Shown one piece after another: positions 28,098 through 38,245 of a stretch of 64,000 nucleotides of DNA (its first letter is position 1; every line of letters starts with the position of its first letter). The position numbers and the translations under genes were made by a program. The notes below the pieces were generated by a model. It made no database searches. It was given only the letters and a program-made list of their open reading frames with translations, and was not told where the DNA came from. The stretch lies in the NCBI RefSeq assembly GCF_019430905.1, contig NZ_JAHYCA010000006.1:310001-374000 (forward strand). The letters are read 5' to 3'. This stretch comes from Billgrantia antri (GTDB lineage: Bacteria > Pseudomonadota > Gammaproteobacteria > Pseudomonadales > Halomonadaceae).

Positions 28098-29162
28098 TTA
28101 CTTCACCTTGGGATCCAGCTCGCCGCGGGCGTAGCGCTCGAACATCGCCTCGAGGCTGATCGGCTTGATGCGGCTGGCGTTGCCGGCGGTGCCGAAGGCC
28201 TCGTAGCGGGCAATGCAGACGTCGCGCATGGCGGTCACGGTTTCCTTGAGGTACTTGCGCGGATCGAACTCGCCGGGGTTCTTGGCCAGGAAGCGACGCA
28301 CCGCGCCGGTGGAGGCCAGGCGCAGGTCGGTGTCGATGTTGACCTTGCGCACGCCATGCTTGATGCCCTCGACGATCTCCTCGACCGGCACGCCGTAGGT
28401 CTCGGGGATCTCGCCGCCGAACTCGTTGATGACGGCCAGCCACTCCTGGGGTACCGAGGAGGAGCCGTGCATCACCAGGTGGGTATCGGGGATGCGCGCA
28501 TGGATCTCCTTGATGCGCTGGATCGACAGGGTATCGCCGGTGGGCGGCTTGGTGAATTTGTAGGCGCCGTGGCTGGTGCCGATGGCGATGGCCAGGGCGT
28601 CGACCTGGGTTGCCTTGACGAACTCGGCGGCCTCTTCCGGGTCGGTCAGCAGCTGATCGTGGGAAAGCACGCCTTCGGCGCCGATGCCGTCCTCTTCACC
28701 GGCCATGCCGGTCTCCAGGCTGCCCAGGCAGCCCAATTCGCCCTCCACCGAGACGCCACAGGCGTGGGCCATCTCGACGGTGCGGCGGGTGACGTCGACG
28801 TTGTAGTCGTAGTCCATCGGCGTCTTGCCGTCCTCACCCAGCGAGCCGTCCATCATCACCGAGGAGAAGCCGAGCTGGATAGAGCGCTGGCACACCGCCG
28901 GCGAGGTACCGTGGTCCTGATGCATTACCACCGGGATGTGGGGGAATTCCTCCACCGCGGCCAGGATGAGATGGCGAAGGAAGGGGGCGCCAGCGTACTT
29001 GCGCGCACCGGCGGAGGCCTGGACGATCACCGGGGAATCGGTGGCGTCGGCCGCTTCCATGATGGCGCGCATCTGCTCGAGGTTGTTGACGTTGAATGCC
29101 GGAATGCCGTAGCCGCGCTCGGCGGCGTGGTCCAGCATCTGGCGCATGCTGATCAGTGCCAT
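28098..29162 (-). CDS. fba: Class II fructose-1,6-bisphosphate aldolase
   Basis: A 354-residue zinc aldolase of the Calvin-cycle subtype (CbbA/FbaA). Metal and catalytic residues lie in VVMHQDHG (His, Asp), [11 protein letters not shown] and the later GTSHGAYKF and [10 protein letters not shown] segments. It splits fructose-1,6-bisphosphate to DHAP and GAP and runs in reverse during gluconeogenesis. It is the third gene of epd-pgk-fba, the classical gammaproteobacterial order, 76 bases after pgk with an intervening stem-loop. A second, unrelated class I aldolase is encoded at 32711. Confidence 0.97.
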   Translation of the reverse strand: MALISMRQMLDHAAERGYGIPAFNVNNLEQMRAIMEAADATDSPVIVQASAGARKYAGAPFLRHLILAAVEEFPHIPVVMHQDHGTSPAVCQRSIQLGFSSVMMDGSLGEDGKTPMDYDYNVDVTRRTVEMAHACGVSVEGELGCLGSLETGMAGEEDGIGAEGVLSHDQLLTDPEEAAEFVKATQVDALAIAIGTSHGAYKFTKPPTGDTLSIQRIKEIHARIPDTHLVMHGSSSVPQEWLAVINEFGGEIPETYGVPVEEIVEGIKHGVRKVNIDTDLRLASTGAVRRFLAKNPGEFDPRKYLKETVTAMRDVCIARYEAFGTAGNASRIKPISLEAMFERYARGELDPKVK

Positions 29163-29205
29163 TGACTCACCTGTTCTCTTTCGATCTGTCTGGGGGCAGT
29201 GGGGC

Positions 29206-29228
29206 GCCGCCCGGTAGTGCCGGGCGGC
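29206..29228 (-). terminator. Intergenic stem-loop between pgk and fba
   Basis: A 9-bp perfect GC-rich inverted repeat (29206-29214 with 29220-29228, loop TAGTG) lies between pgk and fba. It lacks a U tract, so RNA processing, stabilisation or partial attenuation is likelier than full termination. Confidence 0.5.
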
Positions 29229-29238
29229 AAGGGTTGGG

Positions 29239-30405
29239 TCAGCGGGCTGCGGCGTCTTCCAGGGCTTTGACGGCGGGCAGCACTTTGCCCTCGACGTATT
29301 CGAGGAAGGCGCCGCCGCCGGTGGAGATGTAGGAGACCCGTTCTTCGATCCCGTACTTGTCGATGGCGGCCAGGGTATCGCCGCCGCCGGCGATGGAGAA
29401 ACCGTTGCTTTCGGCGATGGCCTGCGACAGCGCCTCGGTTCCCTTGCCGAACTGGTCGATCTCGAACACGCCCACCGGGCCGTTCCACAGGATGGTGCCG
29501 GCGTCCTTGAGCAGCCCGGCGAGGCGCCCGGCAGTGTCGGGGCCGATGTCGAGGATCATCTCGTCGTCGCCTACCTGGTCGACCGGCTTGACCACGGCTT
29601 CGGCCGATTCGGAGAACTCGGTGGCCACCACCACGTCGGTGGGCAGCGGGATCTCGACCTTGGCCATCAGCGCCTTGGCCTGGTCGACCAGGTCGGCTTC
29701 ATGCAGCGACTTGCCGACGTTGTGGCCGGCCGCGGCGATGAAGGTGTTGGCGATGCCGCCGCCGACGATGAGCTGGTCGCACTTGTCGGAGAGGGCGTTG
29801 AGTACCTCGAGCTTGGTCGAGACCTTGGAGCCGCCGACGATGGCGACCATCGGCCGCTTGGGCGTGGCCAATGCCTTCTCCAGCGCATCGAGCTCGGCGG
29901 CGAGCAGCGGGCCAGCGCAGGCCTGCGGGGCGAAACGCGCCACGCCGTGGGTCGAGGCCTGGGCGCGGTGGGCGGTGCCGAAGGCGTCCATGACGAAGAT
30001 GTCGCACAACGCGGCGTACTGCTGTGCGAGGGTCTCGTCGTCTTTCTTCTCGCCCTGGTTGAAGCGCACGTTCTCGAGCAGCACCACTTCTCCGTCGGCC
30101 AGATCCTGGGCGCTGTCGAGGTACTCCTCGACCAGCCGCACCGGGCGGCCGAGCAGCTCGCCGAGGCGCTCGGCCACCGGGGCCAGCGAGAACTCCTCGG
30201 CCGGTTCGCCTTCGGTGGGGCGGCCCAGATGGCTCATCAGCATCACCTTGCCGCCGGCCTCCATGGCCGCCTGGATGGTCGGCAGGCTGGCCCGCAGGCG
30301 AGCGTCGCTGGTTACCTTGCCGTGCTTGACGGGTACGTTCAGGTCCTCGCGGATCAGCACGCGCTTGCCGCGCAGGTCGAGGTCGGTCATCTTGAGCACG
30401 TTCAT
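29239..30405 (-). CDS. pgk: Phosphoglycerate kinase
   Basis: A 388-residue enzyme that interconverts 1,3-bisphosphoglycerate and 3-phosphoglycerate with ATP formation. ATG 30405 is the start, giving [20 protein letters not shown]; the longer frame begins inside epd. Substrate residues appear in [19 protein letters not shown] and the ATP segment [12 protein letters not shown], with the C-terminal GGGDTLAAI. Its start overlaps the epd stop by one base (TGATG), so translation is coupled. Confidence 0.98.
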   Translation of the reverse strand: MNVLKMTDLDLRGKRVLIREDLNVPVKHGKVTSDARLRASLPTIQAAMEAGGKVMLMSHLGRPTEGEPAEEFSLAPVAERLGELLGRPVRLVEEYLDSAQDLADGEVVLLENVRFNQGEKKDDETLAQQYAALCDIFVMDAFGTAHRAQASTHGVARFAPQACAGPLLAAELDALEKALATPKRPMVAIVGGSKVSTKLEVLNALSDKCDQLIVGGGIANTFIAAAGHNVGKSLHEADLVDQAKALMAKVEIPLPTDVVVATEFSESAEAVVKPVDQVGDDEMILDIGPDTAGRLAGLLKDAGTILWNGPVGVFEIDQFGKGTEALSQAIAESNGFSIAGGGDTLAAIDKYGIEERVSYISTGGGAFLEYVEGKVLPAVKALEDAAAR

Positions 30406-31490
30406 CAGGCGTCTTCCTTTCCTTGATGGGGAATTCGAAGCCGGGGCACCGCGGGAAGCGCCGCCATGCGCTGGGCGACGTCGAGCATGCGGTTGGCGAA
30501 GCCCCACTCGTTGTCGAACCAGCACAGCAGCTTGATCAGGCGGTTTCCCGCCACCCGGGTCTGAGTGGCGTCAACGATACCCGAGCGGGGATCGTGGTTG
30601 AAGTCGACCGAGGCCGTGGGCTCCTCGCTGTAGCCGAGCAGCCCGGATAGCGGGCCGGCACTGGCCTCGCGCAGCAGGGCGTTGACCTCGGCGGCCGAGG
30701 TGTCGCGGCGCACGCAGATCGCCATGTCCATGGCCGAGACGTTGATCGTCGGCACGCGCATGTGCAGGCACTCGAAGCGCCCGGCCAGGTGCGGCATCAG
30801 GCGGTTGATGCCGCGGGCGAGGCTGGTGTCGACGGGGACGATGGAGTGCATAGCCGAGCGCGTCAGGCGCAGATCGGTCTGGTGGTAGGCGTCGATCACC
30901 GGCTGGTCGTTCATTGCCGAGTGCACGGTGGTGGTCACGCCGTGTTCGATGCCCAGGGCTTCGTCGAGCACGGTGAGTACAGGTACCAGGCAGTTGGTGG
31001 TGCACGAGGCCGCCGAGACGATACGCTGTTCGGCGGCCAGTTCGTCGTCGTTGATGCCGCACACGATTGTGGCGTCGACGTCGCTCTCGGCGGGCTGGGA
31101 AAACAGCAGGCGCCCGGCGCCCGCGGCGAGGTGACGCTCGGCGGTGGCGCGATCCTTGAAGCTGCCCGAGCACTCCAGCACCAGGTCGATGCCGAGCTCG
31201 GCCCAGGGCAGGCGAGCCGGGTCGGACTCGTTCAGCACCGTGATGGAGCGGTCGTCGACGATCAGACGACCGTCGGTCGTGCCGACCCGTCCGGGGAAGC
31301 GGCCGTGGGTGGTGTCGTAACGGGTCAGGTAGGCGATGGTGTCCAGGTCGGAGAGCTCGTTGATCGCCACGACTTCCAGGGAGGGGGCGCTCGGCGGTGC
31401 CGCGGCCCGTTCGCGCTGGCGCTCGACCAGTGCGCGCAATACACACTGACCGATTCGACCGTATCCATTGATGGCGATGCGCTGGGCCAT
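30405..31490 (-). CDS. epd: Erythrose-4-phosphate dehydrogenase (GapB type)
   Basis: A 361-residue GAPDH-family enzyme. NAD motif [15 protein letters not shown] is at 7-21 and catalytic Cys in [13 protein letters not shown]. The segment [19 protein letters not shown] is closer to Epd than to glycolytic Gap. An unusual insertion [13 protein letters not shown] occurs near residue 24. It supplies 4-phosphoerythronate for pyridoxal phosphate synthesis, though some relatives also act as gluconeogenic GAPDH. First gene of epd-pgk-fba, divergent from the heat-shock genes. Confidence 0.92.
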   Translation of the reverse strand: MAQRIAINGYGRIGQCVLRALVERQRERAAAPPSAPSLEVVAINELSDLDTIAYLTRYDTTHGRFPGRVGTTDGRLIVDDRSITVLNESDPARLPWAELGIDLVLECSGSFKDRATAERHLAAGAGRLLFSQPAESDVDATIVCGINDDELAAEQRIVSAASCTTNCLVPVLTVLDEALGIEHGVTTTVHSAMNDQPVIDAYHQTDLRLTRSAMHSIVPVDTSLARGINRLMPHLAGRFECLHMRVPTINVSAMDMAICVRRDTSAAEVNALLREASAGPLSGLLGYSEEPTASVDFNHDPRSGIVDATQTRVAGNRLIKLLCWFDNEWGFANRMLDVAQRMAALPAVPRLRIPHQGKEDA

Positions 31491-31577
31491 GCTTGCCTGG
31501 CTCTCCTCGAACGGAAAGCGGGGATTCTACCGCAAAAGCGGCGCGACGTCCCGGCTCGCGGATGCGTGTCGCGGGGC

Positions 31578-31605
31578 CTTGAAAGCCCGCCGCTTGCCCC
31601 TATTT
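31578..31605 (+). promoter_or_regulatory. Heat-shock (sigma-32) promoter of the small heat-shock genes
   Basis: CTTGAAA at 31578-31584 and CCCCTATTT at 31597-31605, separated by 12 bases, match the sigma-32 consensus CTTGAAA / CCCCATNT closely. They lie about 87 bases before the first hsp20 start. Confidence 0.75.
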
Positions 31606-31691
31606 GTTCTTTACGGGACGTCGTCGGCCGGTGTGGTTGCCGAATTCGGCATCCCGTTTCCTGGTGATGAAAAGCGTAGGAGGTGTTCGTC

Positions 31692-32153
31692 ATGTTCGGA
31701 GATCTCAGGCGTTTCGATACCGGGTCTCCCTGGAGTGTGGACTGGTTCCGGGAATGGCTGGACGAGGTATTCCCGGAGCCTGGGGCGACCGATATCCGTG
31801 CGGTACCGCGCGGTACATTCCCGATGATCAATATCGGACGCACCGACGATGCGGTGCGGGTCTACGTCTTTGCCGCAGGCCTTGCGGCAGGCGATCTAGA
31901 ACTCAGCCTTCAGGACAATGTCCTGACCGTGCAGGGGGAACGCAAGGTCGCCACCGACGAGACGGAGGGCGATGCGCGGCGTCCCTATTTCCGTCGCGAG
32001 CGCGCAGGCGGAAGCTTCACTCGCTCCATTGCCCTGCCCGAAGGGCTCGATGCCGACCGGGCCGAGGCGCGCTGGCGCAACGGCGTGTTCGAGATCACGC
32101 TGCCCAAGCGTGAGGAGCTCAAGCCGAGGCGTATCGAGATCCAGTCGGCATGA
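31692..32153 (+). CDS. Small heat-shock protein (Hsp20), first of two
   Basis: A 153-residue alpha-crystallin-type chaperone. ATG 31692 follows AGGAGGTG at proper spacing; GTG 31683 lies within that site. The crystallin domain spans about 50-150 (PMINIGRTDDAVRVYVFAAG, then LSLQDNVLTVQGER and RSIALPEGLDADRAEARWRN), ending with the ITLPK motif. It holds unfolding proteins for refolding by DnaK. Together with the next gene it forms a two-gene heat-shock unit. Confidence 0.94.
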   Translation: MFGDLRRFDTGSPWSVDWFREWLDEVFPEPGATDIRAVPRGTFPMINIGRTDDAVRVYVFAAGLAAGDLELSLQDNVLTVQGERKVATDETEGDARRPYFRRERAGGSFTRSIALPEGLDADRAEARWRNGVFEITLPKREELKPRRIEIQSA

Positions 32154-32179
32154 TGTCGAGCAGAAGGAGGTGAACGGCA

Positions 32180-32587
32180 ATGAACGAGATCACTCGGCAG
32201 CAATCGAACCGTCAGCCCCGTGTACAGGGGGGCGAAGACTCCCGCGGCGAGCGTGATCGGGCGCTGCAGCCACCGGTCGACATTTACGAGGAGGGTAACG
32301 CCCTGCACCTGGTAGCCGACCTTCCCGGGGTCACACCGGAGTCGCTGAGCATCGAGGTGGACAACAACATGCTGAGCCTGGAAGGTGAGATTCGCCTGGA
32401 GATGCCCGAGGGCATGACGGCCATCTATGCCGAAGTCCGGGCTCAGCGATTCGCACGCCGCTTCACGCTCAGCCACGAGATCGATGGTGACGCCATCGAG
32501 GCGCGCATCGACAAGGGCGTGCTGCATTTGCGGCTACCCAAGAAGCCATCGCACCAGCGCCGCCGTATCGAGGTCAGGGCGGCCTGA
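32180..32587 (+). CDS. Small heat-shock protein (Hsp20), second of two
   Basis: A 135-residue Hsp20 with AAGGAGGTGAA before ATG 32180. The disordered N-terminus (1-30) precedes the crystallin domain with PPVDIYEEGNALHLVADLPGV, LSIEVDNNMLSLEGE and the closing GVLHLRLPK. It is 26 bases after the first hsp20 but clearly diverged from it, so the two may form a hetero-oligomer such as IbpA/IbpB. Confidence 0.94.
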   Translation: MNEITRQQSNRQPRVQGGEDSRGERDRALQPPVDIYEEGNALHLVADLPGVTPESLSIEVDNNMLSLEGEIRLEMPEGMTAIYAEVRAQRFARRFTLSHEIDGDAIEARIDKGVLHLRLPKKPSHQRRRIEVRAA

Positions 32588-32601
32588 GCGAAGCCCGACT
32601 G

Positions 32602-32627
32602 GCGCCCTTCCCGTACGGGAAGGGCGC
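32602..32627 (+). terminator. Stem-loop after the hsp20 pair
   Basis: A 26-base perfect palindrome centred on CGTACG (arms GCGCCCTTCCC). Only a poor T tract follows, so termination is likely but not certain. Confidence 0.65.
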
Positions 32628-32710
32628 TTCCGTTTGCAAGCAGGGCACACGCTCGGTACGGTTTTCACTACGCTGGGAATAGCGATTCACGACACCATGG
32701 AGAGGAAGAC

Positions 32711-33763
32711 ATGACCGACATACCCCAACTGCTCGGTGACGACGCCGACTACCTGCTCGATCACCGCTGCCGTGGCTTTCCCCGCGAACAGCTGCACCTG
32801 CCCGGGCCCGACTTCGTCAGCCGTGTGGTGGCCGACAGCGACCGCAGCCCGGCGGTGATGCGCAGCCTGCAGGCGCTGTTCGACCACGGCCGGCTGGCGG
32901 GCACCGGCTACCTCAGCCTGCTGCCGGTGGACCAGGGCATCGAGCACTCCGCCGGGGCCTCCTTCGCCCCCAACCCACGCTACTTCGACCCGGCCAACAT
33001 CGTCGAGCTGGCCATCGAGGGTGGCTGCAACGGCGTGGCCTCCACCCTGGGCGTGCTCTCTTCCGTGGCGCGCCGCTACGCCCATCGCATCCCGATGATG
33101 CTCAAGCTCAACCACAACGAGACGCTGAGCTATCCGGCGATGTACGACCAGACCCTGTTCGCGGAGGTGGAGCAGGCTCACGACATGGGCTGCGTGGCGG
33201 TGGGTGCCACCATCTACTTCGGCTCGCCCGAGAGCCGCCGCCAGATCATGGAGATCAGCGAAGCCTTCGAGCGGGCGCACCAGCTCGGCATGGCCACGGT
33301 ACTGTGGGCCTACCTGCGCAATCCCGCATTCAAGCACGAGGGCAAGGACTACCACGTGGCGGCCGACCTCACCGGCCAGGCCAACCACCTCGCCTCGACC
33401 ATCAAGGCCGACATCGTCAAACAGAAGCTGCCCGAGACCAACGGCGGCTACCAGGACATCGGCTTCGGTCACACTCACGCCAAGGTCTACAGCGAGTTGA
33501 CCTCCGAGCATCCCATCGACCTGGCTCGCTACCAGGTGGCGTGCTGCTACATGGGCCGCGCCGGACTGATCAACTCCGGCGGTGGCTCCAAGGGCCATTC
33601 GGACATGGGCGAGGCGGTGCGCACCGCGGTAATCAACAAGCGTGCCGGCGGCATGGGCCTGATCTCGGGGCGCAAGGCGTTCCAGAAGCCCATGACCGAG
33701 GGCGTCGAGCTGCTCCAGGCCATTCAGGACGTCTATCTCGACAAGAGCGTGACGGTGGCCTGA
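32711..33763 (+). CDS. fbaB: Class I fructose-bisphosphate aldolase, DhnA/FbaB type
   Basis: A 350-residue archaeal-type class I aldolase that forms a Schiff base with substrate and needs no metal. Family features are [20 protein letters not shown] near 78-97, [22 protein letters not shown] and the C-terminal [12 protein letters not shown], with the active-site Lys expected in one of the conserved stretches. In E. coli FbaB serves gluconeogenesis. It is unrelated in sequence to the class II enzyme at 28098. It is convergent with tkt and separated from it by a bidirectional terminator. Confidence 0.94.
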   Translation: MTDIPQLLGDDADYLLDHRCRGFPREQLHLPGPDFVSRVVADSDRSPAVMRSLQALFDHGRLAGTGYLSLLPVDQGIEHSAGASFAPNPRYFDPANIVELAIEGGCNGVASTLGVLSSVARRYAHRIPMMLKLNHNETLSYPAMYDQTLFAEVEQAHDMGCVAVGATIYFGSPESRRQIMEISEAFERAHQLGMATVLWAYLRNPAFKHEGKDYHVAADLTGQANHLASTIKADIVKQKLPETNGGYQDIGFGHTHAKVYSELTSEHPIDLARYQVACCYMGRAGLINSGGGSKGHSDMGEAVRTAVINKRAGGMGLISGRKAFQKPMTEGVELLQAIQDVYLDKSVTVA

Positions 33764-33790
33764 ACGTCATCGGGCATACCCGCCAAAGCA

Positions 33791-33820
33791 GAAGGGCACG
33801 ACCGTGAGGTCGTGCCCTTC
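33791..33820. terminator. Bidirectional terminator between fbaB and tkt
   Basis: Thirteen-base arms GAAGGGCACGACC and GGTCGTGCCCTTC with loop GTGA, between the convergent stops at 33763 and 33851. Confidence 0.85.
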
Positions 33821-33850
33821 TTCCATGCCGCTCAGTGCTGGGTCGGGTAG

Positions 33851-35842
33851 TTAGCCCAGCAACTCCTTGGCCTTTTCGAGCACATTCTCCTTGGTGAAGC
33901 CGAAGTGCTTGAACAGGTCGCCCGCCGGGGCCGACTCGCCGTAAGTGGTCATGCCGATCACGCGACCGTCGAGACCCACGTACTTGTACCAGTAGTCGGC
34001 GTGGCCGGCTTCGATGGCGATACGCTTGGTCACCGCGTGCGGCAGCACTTTCTCGCGGTACTCGGCGTCCTGGCCGTCGAAGCGGTAGGCCGAGGGCATC
34101 GAGACCACGCGCACCGCGCGGCCTTGGTTCTCCAGTTCGGCGGCGGCATCCATCGCCAGGCCGACCTCGGAACCGGTGGCGATCAGGATCAGCTCGGGGG
34201 TGCCTTCACTGTCCTTGAGCACGTAGGCACCGCGCTGGATCTCGGCCAGCTGCTGCTTGCTGCGCTCCTGGTGGGGCAGGTTCTGGCGCGACAGCACCAG
34301 CGCGGTGGGGCCGGAGTTGCGCTTGATCGCGGCATCCCAGGCGGCGGCGGTCTCGACCGCGTCGCAGGGGCGCCAGGTGCACAGGTTGGGCGTGGTGCGC
34401 AGATTGGTCAGCTGCTCGACCGGCTGGTGGGTGGGGCCGTCCTCGCCCAGGCCGATGGAGTCGTGGGTGAACACATAGATGGCACGCTTGCCCATCAGCG
34501 CCGCCATGCGCACCGAATTGCGCATGTACTCCATGAAGATCAGGAAGGTGGCGCCGTAGGGGATGAAGCCGCCGTGCAGCACGATGCCGTTCATGATCGC
34601 GCCCATGCCGAACTCACGCACGCCGTAGTGCAGGTAGTTGCCGCTCGGATTCTCCCGCGAGATCGGCTTGGCGCCGCTCCAGAAGGTGAGGTTGGAGGGG
34701 GCGAGGTCGGCGCTGCCGCCAAGCAGCTCGGGCAGCTGCGGGCCGAGTTCGTTGAGGCATAGCAGCGAGGCCTTGCGCGTGGCGATGGTCTCGCCTTGCT
34801 CCTGCATCTTTTCGATGAACGCCTCGCTGGTGATCTCCGCCGGCAGCTGGCACTGGGTGCGGCGGGAGAATTCTCGGGCGAGTTCCGGATGTTCGTCGCG
34901 ATAACGGGCGAAGCGCGCCTGCCAGTCGTCCTGCTGGGTCTTGCCCTGCTCGCGGGCATCCCAGGCCTGGTAGATCGGCTCGGGCACATGGAACGGCGCG
35001 TGCGGCCAGTCGAGCTGCTTGCGTGCGGCGGCAACTTCTTCGTCGCCCAGCGGTGCGCCGTGACACTCTTCCTTGCCTTGTTTGTTGGGCGCGCCGAAGC
35101 CGATGATGGTCTTGCAGATAATCAGGCTCGGCTTCTCTTCATGGCTGCGCGCCAGTTCGATGGCCGCCTTGATCTGCTCGGGGTCGTGGCCATCGACGTT
35201 GGGCACCACGTGCCAGCCGTAAGCTTCGAAGCGCTTGGCGGTGTCGTCGGTGAACCAGCCCTCGACCTCGCCGTCGATGGAGATGCCGTTGTCGTCGTAG
35301 AACACCGTGAGCTTGCCCAGCCCCAGGGTGCCGGCCAGCGAGCTCACCTCATGGGAGATGCCCTCCATCATGCAACCGTCGCCGGCGAAGCAGTAGGTTT
35401 GGTGATCGACGATGGTGTGGCCGGGGCGGTTGAACTGGGCCGCCAGGGTCTTCTCCGCGATGGCCATACCCACGGCATTGGCCAGGCCTTGGCCCAGCGG
35501 GCCGGTGGTGGTCTCGATGCCCGGCGCGTAGCCGAACTCGGGGTGGCCGGCGGTCTTGGCGTGCAGCTGGCGGAAGTTGCGCAGCTGCTCGAGTTCCAGC
35601 TCGTAGCCGGTCAGGTGCAGCAGGGAGTAGAGCAGCATCGAGCCGTGGCCGTTGGACAGCACGAAGCGGTCGCGGTCGGGCCATTTCGGGTCGTTGGGGT
35701 TGTGCTTGAGGTAGTCGTTCCACAGCACTTCGGCGATGTCTGCCATGCCCATCGGGGCGCCGGGATGGCCGGACTTGGCCTTCTGTACGGCATCCATGGA
35801 CAGGGCGCGAATGGCATTGGCCAGTTCGAAACGGGATGGCAT
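33851..35842 (-). CDS. tkt: Transketolase
   Basis: A 663-residue thiamine diphosphate enzyme of the pentose phosphate pathway moving two-carbon units between ketoses and aldoses. The N-terminal [16 protein letters not shown], the ThDP/Mg site [10 protein letters not shown] with the following NDN-like DDNGIS, the central [15 protein letters not shown], and the transferase-domain VVSMPS are all present. Length is normal. Start ATG 35842 has AGGAG upstream. It is transcribed alone here, divergent from metK; the heat-shock/fbaB block separates it from epd-pgk-fba. Confidence 0.98.
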   Translation of the reverse strand: MPSRFELANAIRALSMDAVQKAKSGHPGAPMGMADIAEVLWNDYLKHNPNDPKWPDRDRFVLSNGHGSMLLYSLLHLTGYELELEQLRNFRQLHAKTAGHPEFGYAPGIETTTGPLGQGLANAVGMAIAEKTLAAQFNRPGHTIVDHQTYCFAGDGCMMEGISHEVSSLAGTLGLGKLTVFYDDNGISIDGEVEGWFTDDTAKRFEAYGWHVVPNVDGHDPEQIKAAIELARSHEEKPSLIICKTIIGFGAPNKQGKEECHGAPLGDEEVAAARKQLDWPHAPFHVPEPIYQAWDAREQGKTQQDDWQARFARYRDEHPELAREFSRRTQCQLPAEITSEAFIEKMQEQGETIATRKASLLCLNELGPQLPELLGGSADLAPSNLTFWSGAKPISRENPSGNYLHYGVREFGMGAIMNGIVLHGGFIPYGATFLIFMEYMRNSVRMAALMGKRAIYVFTHDSIGLGEDGPTHQPVEQLTNLRTTPNLCTWRPCDAVETAAAWDAAIKRNSGPTALVLSRQNLPHQERSKQQLAEIQRGAYVLKDSEGTPELILIATGSEVGLAMDAAAELENQGRAVRVVSMPSAYRFDGQDAEYREKVLPHAVTKRIAIEAGHADYWYKYVGLDGRVIGMTTYGESAPAGDLFKHFGFTKENVLEKAKELLG

Positions 35843-36148
35843 GTTGGGTTAGCTCCTCGCCTGCGGCAGAATGGGGCAAGTCAACGGCGGCCTGCCGGGC
35901 CTGCCGGTAGCGTTCTGGCTGGGCGCCGCAGGAAGGTACGGCGCGGTCGAATTCGGCCGCCTATTGTCGCCGACTTGCCGCCGTGCATCAAATGACGGGT
36001 GCCTCCCCGGGTGGCAGCATGTAAACTCGGGACCCCATGGCGCTGCATGCCTATCAGGCAGGAAGCCGGAGCGCATGCAGCTCGAGGGCCGCCGTTTCCG
36101 TTCGGTGGCACCGCTGCGCTTTGCCGATACACAGAAGGGTCGACACGC
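35843..36148. other. Divergent intergenic region, tkt and metK
   Basis: These 306 bases hold the leaders of tkt (minus) and metK (plus). A start upstream in frame at 35999 would extend metK by 50 residues that are not protein-like. I see no riboswitch, repeat or recognisable operator; specifically no SAM-box fold. Confidence 0.4.
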
Positions 36149-37369
36149 ATGAGCGAATACTCCCTGTTCACCTCCGAATCCGTATCCGAAGGGCATCCGG
36201 ACAAGATTGCCGACCAGATCTCCGATGCGGTGCTGGACGCCATCATTGCGCGCGACAAGCACGCTCGAGTGGCCTGCGAGACGCTGGTCAAGACCGGCGT
36301 GGCGATCGTCGCTGGCGAGATCAGCACGACTGCTTGGGTTGATCTGGAGGAGCTCGTACGCCAGGTGATCATCGATATCGGCTATACCTCCTCGGAGGTC
36401 GGTTTCGACGGCGAGACCTGCGGCGTGCTCAACCTGATCGGCAAGCAGAGCGTGGATATTGCCCAAGGTGTCGATCGCAGCAAGCCCGAGGATCAGGGCG
36501 CAGGCGACCAGGGCCTGATGTTCGGCTACGCCACCAACGAGACCGACTCGTTCATGCCGGCGCCGATCCACTACGCGCATCGCCTGGTGGAACGCCAGGC
36601 CGAGCTGCGCAAGCACGGCCTGCTGCCGTGGCTGCGCCCGGATGCCAAGAGCCAGATAACCTTCCGCTACGACGAGGCGGGCCAGCCCTGCGGCGTCGAG
36701 GCGGTGGTGCTGTCGACCCAACACGCCCCTGAAATCGACCAGGAGGAGCTGCGGCGGATGGTCAGGCGCGAGATCATCGAGGAGGTGATCCCCGCCGAGT
36801 GGCTCTCCGAGTCGACCAAGTTCCATATCAACCCTACCGGCAAGTTCGTCATCGGCGGCCCGGTGGGCGACTGCGGCCTGACCGGGCGCAAAATCATCGT
36901 CGATACCTACGGCGGCATGGCGCGCCACGGCGGCGGCGCCTTCTCCGGCAAGGATCCTTCCAAGGTCGATCGCAGTGCCGCTTATGCCGGCCGCTACGTG
37001 GCCAAGAACGTCGTGGCCGCCGGGCTTGCCGACAAGTGCGAGATCCAGGTCTCCTATGCCATCGGTGTGGCCGAGCCCACCTCGGTGTCGATCAATACCT
37101 TCGGCACCGGCAAGGTGGACGAGGCGCGCATCATCGAACTGGTGCGCGAGCACTTCGACCTGCGTCCCTTCGCCATCACCCGCATGCTCGATCTGCTCCA
37201 CCCCATGTACCAGCTCACGGCGGCCTACGGCCACTTCGGCCGCGAACCGTTCGAGGCCAGCTACAGCTGGACGGACACCAACGGCCAGGAGCATACCGAG
37301 ACGTTCACCGCCTTTCCCTGGGAGCGCACCGACCGCGCCGCGGCGCTGCGTCAGGCGGCGGGGCTGTAG
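36149..37369 (+). CDS. metK: S-adenosylmethionine synthetase
   Basis: A 406-residue enzyme making S-adenosylmethionine from methionine and ATP. ATG 36149 gives the canonical start [20 protein letters not shown]. Signatures: [16 protein letters not shown] near 118-133 and [16 protein letters not shown] with the P-loop-like Lys residues, plus [13 protein letters not shown]. It lies in a neighbourhood with ahcY and metF, the rest of the activated methyl cycle, though each is transcribed separately. Confidence 0.98.
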   Translation: MSEYSLFTSESVSEGHPDKIADQISDAVLDAIIARDKHARVACETLVKTGVAIVAGEISTTAWVDLEELVRQVIIDIGYTSSEVGFDGETCGVLNLIGKQSVDIAQGVDRSKPEDQGAGDQGLMFGYATNETDSFMPAPIHYAHRLVERQAELRKHGLLPWLRPDAKSQITFRYDEAGQPCGVEAVVLSTQHAPEIDQEELRRMVRREIIEEVIPAEWLSESTKFHINPTGKFVIGGPVGDCGLTGRKIIVDTYGGMARHGGGAFSGKDPSKVDRSAAYAGRYVAKNVVAAGLADKCEIQVSYAIGVAEPTSVSINTFGTGKVDEARIIELVREHFDLRPFAITRMLDLLHPMYQLTAAYGHFGREPFEASYSWTDTNGQEHTETFTAFPWERTDRAAALRQAAGL

Positions 37370-37527
37370 CACGACAAGCCGCATGCTCGCGTGTCTCGCG
37401 CCGTCTCGCTCATGCGCGTGGTAGAGACGGCATCTGGGCGTCGGGGACGCTTGTTGTGCCAGCCACAACCCAGCTACCCTGAAAAAGCACAGTGGCTGTC
37501 AATCGCAGAAATATAGGAGGAAGTAGC

Positions 37528-37986
37528 ATGGAAAAGCGCAAGGTTACCTTGATCGCGTCGCTCATCCTGGCAGGTGCGCTGTTGGCCGGCTGCGGGGATG
37601 ATGATGAGGCTGCCGATACCGAGATGACCGAAGAGCCAGTCACCGAGCAGGAAGATTCCGGCGACGTCGGCGATGAGTTGGAAGAGGCCGGTGACGATCT
37701 GGAGCAGGCCGGCGATGAGCTAGCCGAGGAAGCCGAACAGGCGGGCGACGCGATTGCCGAAGAGACCTCAGAGGCGGCTGCGGAAGCCGAGCAGGCCGGT
37801 GACGAGGCGATGCAGGAAACCGAGGAAGCCGCCGACGAAATGGCTCAGGAGACCGAACAGGCTGGTGACGAGGTTGCAGCGGAAGCCGAGGAGGCTCAAG
37901 ACGAAGCCGCCGAGGAGACCGAGGAAGCGACCGACGAGCTAGAGGAGGCCGGCGACGAGATGGCCGACGAAGAGACCAATTCCTAA
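37528..37986 (+). CDS. Extremely acidic coiled-coil lipoprotein
   Basis: A 152-residue lipoprotein with ATG 37528 (AGGAGG upstream). The signal peptide ends in the lipobox LLAGC with Cys22. The remaining 130 residues consist almost wholly of Glu, Asp, Ala, Gly, Gln, Thr and a few Met/Val/Leu; there is no Lys, Arg or His after Cys22. Repeats of the form EEAGDDLEQAGDELAEEAEQ recur about every 11 residues, fitting a long amphipathic helix. The Gly-Asp after Cys22 gives no clear Lol signal. Such a protein would be strongly anionic in the cell envelope of a halophile. The family is not recognised. Confidence 0.8.
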   Translation: MEKRKVTLIASLILAGALLAGCGDDDEAADTEMTEEPVTEQEDSGDVGDELEEAGDDLEQAGDELAEEAEQAGDAIAEETSEAAAEAEQAGDEAMQETEEAADEMAQETEQAGDEVAAEAEEAQDEAAEETEEATDELEEAGDEMADEETNS

Positions 37987-38008
37987 CCTGCTGATGTCAT
38001 CCATGAGA

Positions 38009-38036
38009 GAGGCGGCCTGCGGGCCGCCTCTTTTTT
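38009..38036 (+). terminator. Rho-independent terminator of the acidic lipoprotein gene
   Basis: Arms GAGGCGGCC and GGCCGCCTC followed by TTTTTT, 23 bases after the stop codon. Confidence 0.92.
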
Positions 38037-38140
38037 CTCTCGCTGTTCTCCCGCTCCGCTGAATCGTTCGGATTGAAAAAACGCCTCCGCTGTAGTGAAC
38101 TCTCAGGAGTCGACTCCGTGTGAGCCGATTCCTGTTGCTG

Positions 38141-38224
38141 CTGTCCGAGGGGCGCTGCAGCGCACGGGTATGACGACTCGGCGCGAGGCTCGGACAGGGA
38201 CATCGCAGACGCAACGGCGCCCAT
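38141..38224 (+). promoter_or_regulatory. SAH riboswitch upstream of ahcY
   Basis: A 9-bp P1 helix pairs CTGTCCGAG (38141-38149) with CTCGGACAG (38189-38197). The core GGGCGCTGC after the 5' strand of P1 can pair through GGGCGC (38150-38155) with GCGCCC (38217-38222), the expected pseudoknot, and GCAACGGCGC matches the conserved 3' segment of S-adenosylhomocysteine riboswitches. It ends about 22 bases before the ahcY start. These elements turn on SAH-recycling genes when SAH builds up. Confidence 0.85.
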
Positions 38225-38245
38225 TCCCCGGAATGGAGTATGACG

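Noticed and set aside
35843..36148. A SAM-sensing riboswitch in front of metK.
   Set aside because: No inverted-repeat set or conserved core resembling known SAM-I, SAM-II or SAM/SAH folds was found by eye.
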